DNA from: Monodelphis domestica
Taxonomy: Eukaryota > Chordata > Mammalia > Didelphimorphia > Didelphidae
Reading direction: 5' to 3'
NCBI RefSeq assembly: GCF_027887165.1
Contig: NC_077232.1
Location: 14,595,255 to 14,659,254, forward strand
DNA length: 64,000 bases
The notes under the pieces were generated by a model that was not told where the DNA came from, made no database searches, and saw only the letters and a list, made by a program, of their open reading frames with translations. Position 1 is the first letter of the stretch. Each line of letters starts with the position of its first letter. Made by a program: the position numbers and the translations under genes. Below, piece after piece: positions 24,801 to 36,800 of this stretch.

Positions 24801-27800
24801 ATAAATATGTAAATAATATATGACATACAAAAATCAGATAATAGGACAAGTGGTTAGTCCTTTCCACTGCCTGCCAAGTTGTGCCTAATTCTTACTTTTT
24901 CCTCATCACATTAGATACATGCTCAAACATTATCAAAATTTTCTCACTGTCCAATTCACTGTGGATGAGATCAACAATGACCCCCATTTGCTGCCCAACA
25001 TATCTCTGGGATACCAGCTGCTCAATAACTTCCATGAAAGTGGATTGGCTGTGGAGAACTCATTGATGTGGTTGTCAGGGAAGGGGCCAACGATCCCTAA
25101 CTATAGCTGTGACAGGCAGCACAAATCAATCGTTGTCATTGGAGGGATGTCATCTACACTGTCCATGGCCATGGCCACTTTGTTAGGACTATATAAAGTC
25201 CCACAGGTAAGTGAGGCAATACTATTGCCCATTTTCACCCCATACACTCTATGAGTTTATAATACACAACTCTTTATATAATCTGTACTGGCACCAGGGA
25301 GTCAATTCACATTCATCAAGAAGCCCTAGGCACAGATTTGAAAAAAGAAATAGAAAAAGTAGATAAAAGATGTCCCTTCCATGAATGAACTAACTCTGTC
25401 CTATAATTTAGGTGATGCTATATTGAATTATTCATTTTGAGTGATGTTTTTGAATCAAATAAATATCTTGATAAGAAGTAGTCCTATCCTCTCAGTTCAC
25501 TTTTTCATATGGGAGAAAAATTCTGAAGAGTTTGGAGAGGTTATTTTTTTTCAGTTTCAGAACAGAAATTTGCCAGGGTAAGGACTATGCTTCTATATAT
25601 TGTGAAATTAATTTGTACATTTATCCTGCATATATGAAGCATTTGTCTATCCCTTATGCTCTGTTTTAATAATTATTTTCTAATTCTGTTTTTACAGTGA
25701 TTTTAAAATTTCAGCTCAGAGTTTGTTCCCTTCTTTAATCTGGGCTTGGTTTGTTAAATATGTGATGTATTATTTAAACACAAATTATTTATATTTTCAA
25801 GTAAATTCATTTCTGGGGAATAATATCAAGTGCTTGATATGCATTTTCTAATTGGATCTTCAGAGAATATTATGATGAAGAAGAAGAAAAAACCCTGGGT
25901 GTTCTGGATATAGAGTCATCATCATGACAATGAAGCGGAATCAAGAGTTGAATAAGTGCAAAGTCTGGTCTCCATTTACTTGCTTGTCCAAATTCATCCC
26001 TCCATAGGCAAGGAAGATGGGTATTTGCATTAGGAAAGTAAGAAATTACATATTTCAGTAAATTCCCTGATGTTTCCCTGCCACAACTCACTTATAATGT
26101 CATTGTTTCTTTACATTGCCCTTTGGTAGTTACACAGTTTTATTCTTCAAAGATCTTGGTGATGGTGATGCATCATCCCCCTTTTTTTAGCAACTTCCTA
26201 TGAGTAGCAATTGTGAATATCAACATTCCTTTGAAGTTTGGATCACTCAAATAAATGACTAATTTCCCAACTAGGATTCAGTACAATTCCATTCAAACCA
26301 CATTGAGAATACAGTGTCATGTGATATTCATAATACAAAAAAGTCACTAATAAGGAGAATACAATTAGTAAAAAATGAAAGTATCCTCATAATTTTATGT
26401 AGTTTTTATTATTCTGTTGGGTCAGAAAGGGGTGCACTAATTATGTTATCCTCATAAATTACATTTGTACTACCTTTGCTCAATAGCTACTGCATTAGCT
26501 GCCTTCATAGCCTTCGGAACAAATTGTTCTCATCGTCCCATTTTGATGCAGTAGCATTTCATTCCTAACTGAGTCTGTGGATGGGGCTGGACACTTACCC
26601 TCCACCAGGTTTAGACTGTCTGCCAATAGTTTTACTAGTAGGTGGTAACATTGCATGCTAGAGCTCCTAGTAGCTACAAATGAGTGTTGATAGACATTAA
26701 AAAGGTATTGGGTTTTCAGGGGAGGATTAGCAACTCCTATTAAGGCTGAGTCTTATTCAGGGTTGATCAAATTATTCTTATATACATCTTATATACACTT
26801 GATTGGGAACTTTTGTGGTCCAGTGATTAAAAACTCTTCGTCCTTCAAATTCTCCTTCTTACCTTGACATGAATAAAATCCTCGATGCAGAAAGGCTGGA
26901 TAAAGGAAGGGTTGTTGTATAAAGTTAAAAAAATGATGAGATCAATTAAGATAATATATTAAGACATATAACTGTGCTCCAATATTGAACTCGTAAGTTC
27001 CTTCAAGATACTTAAAATCTGTTCTGTTTGCATCACAATAAAAGAATTTGGAGCAATGAGGAGATGTTCCATAGAAGCTGATTTTGAAAAAAAAAAGAAT
27101 GTAAGAAAAAAGGCACTAAAAGAATAGGTGTAGTGTTTTTAAAGGAAAATGATATTACTTCATTTCAAAGTTTCAAACAGAGATAATTGTTTGAGGCCAT
27201 ATGAGTAAAAGGATATTTTATACAGTAGAGATTAGGAGTTCCTTTCAAAATGTCTCAGTTCTTAATTCTGTCATGTTGTGATCTGAATCTTAAGTCTTCC
27301 TAGACAATTGAACTCTATTAAAACTATTGTAGCCAAGATCTATCCAATTATATTAAAGATAATTTTTCAATACCTTCAATGTATGAGACTTTGATATTTG
27401 CTTGAGATGAAATTGAAAGAACTCAGAAATTGCCTCTATATAAGCACTCCAGTTATTTCTTCTTTCTATTCATGTAGCTCAGCTATGGCTCGTTTGATCT
27501 TCTCCTGTCTGATGAGGTCCTGTATCCATATGTCTATCAGCTGGGCAGCAGGGAATCCACTCTACACCTGGCAGCAGTTCAACTGATGCTACATTTTGGT
27601 TGGACTTGGGTGGGGCTGATTTTTTCAGGTGACCTGACAGGGGAGCAATTCTCCAAGCATCTAAAAGACGAGATGACCTGGAATGGTTTATGTCTGGCTT
27701 TTACAGAACAAGTTTCTGAAAAATTTAAACAAGGAGATGATGATATTAAATTCTTGGCTAGGATCCTTGGGTCCTCATCCAATGTGATTTTCATCTATGG

Positions 27801-30800
27801 AAATACAGCTTCCCTTAAATTTTTTTCTGAATTATTGATGATTTTCGCATTTTATGGGAAGATGTTTGTCATCAGTGCTTCCTGGGATTTTTCTGCATAT
27901 TCTGATGATGAAATGATGAGCAATTTTCATGGTACATTAATATTTTCTCAATTCAAGAGAGAGATTCCTGGTTTCATAGATTTCCTAAAAAGTGTGCATC
28001 CCCGTGCCAACCCTGAGGACATTTTCCTAAAGTCTTACTGGGAGATAGTCTTTCATTGTTTACTTTCAGAAAGAAAGAATTTAAATATGACTTCTCAACA
28101 GTGTGATGAAAGTTTGACCTTTGCAGATGTACCTCCTATTTTTTTTGACAAGACCACAAAGGAAGAGAGTTCTAATATCTACAATGGAGTTTATTTATTG
28201 GCTCATACTCTCCACCAAATGCTTCAGACTGAGGCAAAAGATCTATCAGAACTTCTAGCATACCCGCTTCTTTCTTGGAAGGTAACCATCCTCTCACAAC
28301 CTAGAATTTGGCACAGACTACTCCCAACACTTGTTTTTGTTTTATCATTATTTTATTTTAAGAACAAATTTGCATTTGTTTTCCAAAATTATATTATTCA
28401 TGCTCTCTCCCTCTCTTTTTCTCTCCCCACTCCTGGAGTTGAGATACAATTCCATCTGGATCATACATATATTATTCCTCAAAATATATTTCCATAGTAT
28501 ACATATTTGGAAGTGAATAATCTTATAAAACCCCAAACCCAAACCATATACTAAAATAAAAAATACATTATTCTATGATGAATAATCTATCTTTGTATGA
28601 CATTGCAATGATCTGAGACTTCAATTTGAGATCTTGCTCCCTATTTTTCTCTATTTTATTTGATTATATGACATTCTATGTAAAAACCATGGTATTCCCT
28701 TAGATCATCACCATTTACTCCAATTCTAATATAATAATCTTGGGGAAAATATTGATATTCTTCTTTATACACATTTTTCAGCATATAATTCTATGTGGTA
28801 GGAGAGTTCCATGAACTCAACTCAAATTTAGCATATTTATTCAGTGCTGGTTCACAATACTACTGTAAAAATTTAATTATAATTTCTAATAATAGAAATT
28901 ATATATTGTAAAAGATTTTTAATGATAATTAGAAATCAAGGAATAAGGAAGATTCAAAATATAGATCATGTATCCATGGCTGATCAGCCAGTTCAAACAA
29001 TCCCCATTATCACGACCAAGCTTAGGACATTAAGTAAACAGCTGGGACCTTCCACAACCCCACCTAATATCCTTTATCCATAGGTAGTACTTAATGACAG
29101 AAAGTCAGTGGGCTCCTGGGAAATGTAGGGTATTTTTGGGTAACAGATTTTCAATTATATACCCCACCTCAAGAACCAAGGAAGAATGATTTCTCTGATG
29201 GATCTTGTAAACATAACCAACTTTGAAATTACAATAATTTGGGGGAAAAAGGAAAAGTGAACAAAATCAATTATTGCTAAGTGCATTTACAGAAAGGCAG
29301 TTAGGAGGCAGTGCCCTTTTGCATTAGAGGATACATACAAAACAATGCATTCAATCCCACACAGGTCAAATCACCATATCCCAAAGTTCACTCTGGATCT
29401 TCTGGTGAAATGTGTGGTCTGTGCAGGCATCTTCATGGTGCCTTCTCTAAACAGTTAACTTTCTGGATTTGGAGAGGTAGCAAGTTTCTTAACCTAAAAT
29501 TACTCTCAAAAAGAATTTAAACTTTGCAATTTAAAATAATACATGTCCCCCTGAAGAAGATGTTGAATAACACAGGGATAACTTAGGGATGCATGACTGA
29601 GTTATGAGGTATATGAATCAGTTATCAAAAGAAAAAAAGATAAACATAAAAGAAAAAGAAATGGAAGAAAAAGTAAGCTTTTATGGGAGAAAGAAAAAAT
29701 TCAAAATCAGAATCAAAATAGCAAAAGTTTATGTACATATACTTTTGAGTAAACAAGAATAAATTGAAAACAGGCCCTTATATTAGGATTCAATTAAAAT
29801 AATTTCTATCCCACAAGTATCTAGGACAAACCTCAGTATTAATTTACTTACCCATTTGCAGTCAAGTCTACAGGAAGTTGCCACACTATGAAAGACAGAA
29901 TAGAGACTAGAATATGAGCCAGGTAGGAGGCAAATTTGAGATACTTGGTAGAATGTGGGACAAGGAAAACCTGCCTCTGATATATGTCAAAACAGCCTCA
30001 ACCTCACACCCCAAACAAGTTAAAGTCCTCTTGTCTTGCCTCAAAATTATATCAATCCCATTGGAATTGGTTGTACTCTTTGACCTTGTGCTCAGTTGGC
30101 ACTATGCAGTTTAGCTTTGTGTTTCTATGGCACTGTGCAAGTTCATTTTGTATTCTCTTGTCCTGGAATCAGACAGGATCATTAAGCAATGTCCCGTAAT
30201 TATTTTTAATAAATGGCAGGTTTCTATACACTAAAGCTTTTGGGTATACATTCACATTATAGCAAATATATATTTAAACTTATATTACTACAAATTCAAA
30301 GAAAGTTAAAGAAAAATCTTCTCAATACTGTTGACATGTGCTTCAAATAGTAAAAGGAGAGAAAAATAAAACTGAAATAATGTATTGCACATGCAAGTGA
30401 AAACAATAATAAAAGTTTTTTTTTTTAATATGTAGCTTATAATCATTGACAGACTGTGTCAGCTAAGGAAATGTAGAGTATAAAGATTTCTCACCCAAAA
30501 TATGAGATCCATTTCCTTTTTTTCTTTTTTTTTCATTTTCTTTTTTTTATTTTTTTTTAAATTTTATAGTATTTTATTTGGTCATTTCCATGCATTTTTC
30601 ATTAAAGACAAAGATCATTTTCTTTTCCTCCCTCCGACCCCCCCGTGGCCGACGTGTGATTCCACTGGTATCATATGTGTTCTTGACTTGAACCCATTGC
30701 CATGTTGTTAGTATTTGCATCAGAGTGTTCACTCCGAGTCTTTCCTCTGTCATGTCCCCTCAGCCATTGTAGTCAGGCAGTTGCTTTTCCTCGGTGTTTC

Positions 30801-33800
30801 TATTCCCTCAGTTTGTCCTCTGCTTTTGGATAGTGTTTTTTTCTCCTTGATCCCTGCAGATTGTTCAGGGACATTACACCACCACTAATGGAGAAGTCCA
30901 TTATATTCGATTATACCACAGTGTGTTTGTCTCTGTGTACAATGTTCTCCTGGTTCTGCTCCTCTCACTCTGCATCACTTCCTGGAGGTTGTTCCAGTTC
31001 ACATGGAAATCCTCCACTTTATTATTCCTTTGAGCACAATAGTATTCCATCACCAACATATACCACAATTTGTTCAGCCATTCCCCAATTGATGGGCATC
31101 CCCTCATTTTCCAATTTTTGGCCACCACAAAGAGCACAGCTATGAATATTTTTGTACAAGTCTTTTTGTCCATTATCTCTTTGGGGTACAAACCCAGCAG
31201 TGCTATGGCTGGATCAAAGGGTAGACATTCTTTTATCGCCCTTTGTGCATAGTTCCAAATTGCCCTCCAGAATGGCTGGATCAGTTCACAACTCCACCAG
31301 CAATGAATTAATGTCCCTACTTTGCCACATCCCATCCAGCATTCATTACTTTCCATAACTGTCATGTTAGCCAATCTGCTAGGTGTGAGGTGATACCTCA
31401 GAGTTGTTTTGATTTGCATCTCTCTGATTATAAGAGATGTGGAGCACTTCTTCATGTGCTTATTAATAGTTTTGATTTCTTTATCTGAAAACTGTCTATC
31501 CATGTCCCTTGCCCATTTATCAATTGGGGAATGGCTTGATTTTTTGTACAATTGATTTAGCTCTTTATAAATTTGAGTAATTAAACCTTTGTCAGAGGTT
31601 TTTATGAAGATTTTTTCCCAACTTGTTGTTTTCCTTCTGATTTTAGTTACATTGCTTTTGTTTGTACAAAAGCCTTTTAATTTGATGTAGTCGAAATTAT
31701 TTATTTTACATTTTGTGATTCTCTCTATGTCTTGCTTGGTTTTAAAGTCTTTCCCTTCCCAAAGGTCTGACATGTATACTATTCTGTGTTTACCCAATTT
31801 ACTTATGGTTTCCTTCTTTATGTTTAAGTCTTTCACCCATTTTGAATTTATCTTGGTGTAGGGTGTGAGGTGTTGATCAATTCCTAGTCTCTCCCACACT
31901 GTCTTCCAATTTTCCCAGCAGTTCTTATCAAATAGTGCATTTTTGTCCCAAGACCTGGGATCTTTGGGTTTATCGTATACTATCTGGCTGAGGTCGCTTT
32001 CCCCCAGTCTATTCCACTGATCCTCCTTTCTGTCTCTTAGCCAGTACCAAATTGTTTTGATGACTGCTGCTTTGTAATATAGTTTGAGGTCTGGGACTGC
32101 TAGGCCCCCCTCATTAGTGTTTTTTTTCATTATTTCCCTGGATATCCTTGATCTTTTGTTATTCCAAATGAACTTTGTTATGCTTTTTTCCAAATCAGTA
32201 AAGAAATTTTTTGGGAGTTCCATGGGTATGGCACTAAATAGATAAATAAGTTTGGGCAGGATAGTCATTTTTATTATGTTGGCTCGTCCTACCCATGAGC
32301 AGTTAATGTTTTTCCAATTGCTCAAGTCTAGTTTTAGTTGTGTGGCGAGTGTTTTGTAGTTGTGTTCATATAGTTCCTGTGTTTGTCTTGGGAGGTAGAT
32401 TCCTAGGTATTTTATTTTGTCTAAGGTGATTTTGAATGGGATTTCTCTTTCTAGTTTTTGCTGCTGAGCTGTGTTGGAGATATATAGAAAAGCTGATGAC
32501 TTATGTGGGTTTATTTTGTATCCTGCAACTTTGCTAAAGTTGTTGATTATTTCAATTAGCTTTTTGGTTGAATCTCTAGGATTCTTTAAGTAGACCATCA
32601 TGTCATCTGCAAAAAGTGATAACTTGGTCTCCTCCTTGCCTATTTTGATGCCTTCAATTTCTTTTTCTTCTCTAATTGCTACTGCTAGTGTTTCTAGTAG
32701 GATGTCAAATAGTAGAGGTGATAATGGGCATCCTTGTTTCACTCCTGATCTTATTGGGAATGCATCTAGTTTATCCCCATTGCAAATGATATTAGCTGAT
32801 GGTTTTAGATATATACTGTTTATTATTTTTAGGAATGACCCTTCTATTCCTATGCTTTCTAGTGTTTTTAATAGGAATGGGTGTTGTATTTTATCAAAGG
32901 CTTTTTCTGCATCTATTGAGATAATCATGTGGTTCTTGTTGGTTTGCTTGTTAATGTGGTCAATTATGTGGATGGTTTTCCTAATATTGAACCAGCCCTG
33001 CATCCCTGGTATAAATCCTACTTGATCATGGTGGATGACCCTTCTGATCACTTGCTGAAGTCTTTTTGCTAGTATCCTATTTAAGATTTTTGCATCTATA
33101 TTCATTAGGGAGATTGGTCTATAGTTTTCTTTCTCTTTTTTTGTCCTGCCTGGTTTTGGAATCAGTACCATGTTTGTGTCATAAAAGGAGTTTGGTAGAA
33201 CTCCCTCTTTGCTTATTATGTCAAATAGTTTGTATAGTATTGGGATTAACTGTTCTCTGAATGTTTGATAGAATTCACTGGTGAATCCATCAGGCCCTGG
33301 GGATTTTTTCTTAGGAAGTTCTTTGATGGCTTGTTGGATTTCATTTTCTGATATGGGATTATTTAAGAATTCTATTTCCTCTTCTGTTAGTCTAGGCAGT
33401 TTGTATTTTTGTATATATTCATCCATATCACTTAAATTGGTATATTTATTGCCATATAATTGGGCAAAGTAATTTCTAATGATTGCCTTAATTTCCTCTT
33501 CCTCAGAGGTGATGTCCCCCTTTTCATCTTTGATGCTGTTAATTTGCTTTTCTTCCTTCCTTTTTTTAATTAGATTGACCAGTACTTTGTCTATTTTGTT
33601 TGTTTTTTCAAAGTACCAGCTTCTTGTCTTATTTATTAAATCAATAGTTCTATCACTTTCAATTTTATTAATTTCTCCCTTAATTTTAAGGATTTCTAGT
33701 TTGGTTTTCTGCTGGGGGTTTTTAATTTGGTCACTTTCGAGTTTTTTTTATTTGCATTTCCAATTGATTGATCTCTGCTCTCCCTAGTTTGTTAATATAT

Positions 33801-36800
33801 GCACTCAGGGATATGAATTTACCTCTGATTACTGCTTTGGCTGCATCCCAAAAGGTTTGAAAGGATGTCTCGCCATTGTCATTTTCCTCGATGAAATTAT
33901 TAATTGTTTCTATGATTTCTTCTCTAACTAAACGGTTTTGGAGTATCATATTGTTTAGTTTCCAATTAGTTTTTGATTTGGTTTTCCATGTACCATTACT
34001 GATCGTTATTTTTATTGCCTTGTGGTCTGAAAAGGCTGCATTTATTATTTCTGCTTTTCTGCATTTGTGTGCCATGTTTCTGTGACCTAATGTATGGTCA
34101 ATCTTTGTGAATGTGCCATGTGGTGCTGAGAAGAAGGTGTATTCCTTTTTATCCCTATTTATTTTTCTCCATATATCTATTAATTCTAATTTTTCTAAGA
34201 TTTCGTTCACTTCTTTTACCTCTTTCTTATTTATTTTTTGATTTGATTTATCTAAATTTGATAATGGTTGGTTCAAGTCTCCCACTAATATGGTTTTACT
34301 GTCTATTTCTTCCTTCAATTCTCCTAGTTTCTCCATTAGAAATTTGGGTGCTATATTATTTGGTGCATATATGTTGATTAGTGATATTTCCTCATTATCT
34401 AAAGTCCCTTTTAACAAAATATAATTACCTTCCCTATCCCTTTTGATCAGGTCTATTTTTGCTTTGGCTTTATCAGATATCATGATTGCCACTCCTGCCT
34501 TCTTTCTGTCACTTGAGGCCCAGAAGGTCTTACTCCATCCTTTAATTCTGACCTTGTGGGTGTCTACCCGCCTCATGTGTGTTTCTTGGAGACAACATAT
34601 GGTAGGGTTTTGGATTCTAATCCATTCTTCTATTAGTTTACGTTTTATGGGTGAGTTCGTCCCATTCACGTTCAATGTTATGACTGTCACTTGTGGACTC
34701 CCTGGCATTTTGATATCCTTCCCTAATTCTAACCTTTCTTCTTCAGCTCTACCTTTTAGTCCAGTGATTTACTTTAAATCAGTCCCCCTTGTATTTCCCT
34801 TTCTACCCCCCTCCCTTCTAATTCCCTCCCTTATTTTCCCCTGTAGTCTTTTTAAAAATTCCCCCCCTACCCTCTCCCTCCCTTGTACTGCTTCCCTCCC
34901 CACCAGTCTGTTTTTTACCCTTCTACTCCTCTATAGGGCGCAAATCTATTCTCTTCCCCAATGGATTGGATTGTTCTTCCCTCTTTGGGTCAGTTTCAAA
35001 GTACGTAAGAGTTGAATATTTCCTATCTCCGACCTCTTTACCCTTCCAGTGTATCGATGTTCTCCCCCCTCCCGCCATGAGCTTCTTTGTGACATATAAA
35101 TTTACCCCCATTTGTTTCTTTACCCATTTCTTTTAGTCATAACCTCTTTTCTTTTTTAGCTTTAGTCATGTATATATATATTTATATATATATACATACA
35201 CATGTATAAGTATTTATGCATGCATATCTCTATATACCTATTTATGTCTTGTCCTTTCATCCTATACAGTTTGTCACTGTTCCCTCTGAGTGTAGTTCTT
35301 CTAGCTAATTAGGTGATAGCAACAGTTTTTAAGAGTTGCCGATGACCTCTTTTCTTATAGGGATACATATCATTTTAACTTATTGAGTCTCTTAAAAAAA
35401 ACCTTTGTTGTTGTTGTTGTTTTTCCCCTCTCTTTTAATTACCTTTTGATGATTCTCTTGAATTCTGTGGTTGGACTTCGAATTTTCTGTTCAGGTCTGG
35501 TCTTTTATTTATGAATGCATGGAATTCCTCTGTTGTGTTAAATGACCATACTTTCCCCTGTAAGAATATAGTCAGTTTTGATGGGTATTTTATTCTTGGC
35601 TGTAGGCCTAGTTCCCTTGCTTTCCGGAATATCATATTCCATGCCTTTCGGTCCTTCAGTGTCGATGCAGACAGATCCTGTGTTATCCTCACCGTGTTTC
35701 CATGGTATCTGAATGGTTTCTTTTTGGCAGCTTGTAATACCTGTTCTTTTATCTGATTGTTTTTGAATTTGGCTATAACATTTCTTGGTGTTGTCAGTTG
35801 GGGATTAAAAACAGGGGGTGATCTGTGGATTCTTTCAATCTCCACTTTCCCCTCTTGTTCTAGGATTTCAGGACAGTTTTCCTGGATAATTTCCTCTAGT
35901 ATTATGTCCAGGCTTTTTCTTTTGTCGTGGTCTTCTGGTATTCCAATTATTCTTAAATTGTCTCTTCTTGAACGATTTTCTAAATTGTCTGTTTTGTGAA
36001 TGAGATGCTTCACATTTTCCTCAATTTTTTCATTCTTTTTGTTTTGTCTTATAGTGTCCTGCTGCCTTGTGAGGTCACTTGATTCTAGTTGTTTTACTCG
36101 GGTTCTTAAAGATTGGATTTCATCTTTTGCTTTTTGGTCGTCTTTTTCCTTCTGGTCTGAGTTTCTTTGAAGACTGTCTTTCATCCTCTTTATCTCGTCT
36201 TTCATCTCCTTTGCTTCATCTTTCATCTCCTTTGCCTCATTTTCCAGCTGGATGATTTTGGCTTTCAGGACACTATTTTCTTGTTTTAGTTCAAGTGCCT
36301 CTGTTTCCAGATGACTTATCTTAATTTTTAAGTTCTTTTCCCAATTGTCTTCAGCCTCTCTTAGCTGTGTTTTGAGTTCTTCCACAGCCTGTATCCAATT
36401 CGCTGGGATTTCTGGTTTATCGTTTGCTGATCTCTCCCCCTCTGTTCCATTTGGTGAGTAGTAGCTGTCTATTGTAGTTTCTTTCTTCTGTTTCTGTTGT
36501 TTGTTCAAATTCACCCCTTCTTTCCTCCCTGTATTTGTCTGTGCTCTTGTTCCTCTCATTTTTTTTTGTTTTTTAGGGACTTCTATCAGTCTCCCCTCTT
36601 GGAGCTTTAACAGAGGATCTCTTGGTGTAATCTCTGAGGGAGGGTTGTTGGGGGTTTGAGCTTTCCTGTCCTCTGGAGGCTTTTGATTGGCTTAAAGTTC
36701 AGCAGTCAGTGAGGATGGATGGGGAGCCTGGGCTTCCCTATGTTCTGGAGACTTTTGATGGGATTGAGTTCAGCTTATTTGGGATGGGTTTATTCTGAGT

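Noticed and set aside
28282..28497. Extension of V2R exon 3 beyond the GTAACC donor
   Set aside because: The frame stays open by chance; V2R exon 3 ends at this point and exon 4 begins with the expected LLHFLK block in the right phase.
32600..33025. A 141-residue plus-strand frame opposite L1 ORF2
   Set aside because: It is the antisense shadow of the RT domain; the same shadow appears at 8622-8807 and 45484-45804.
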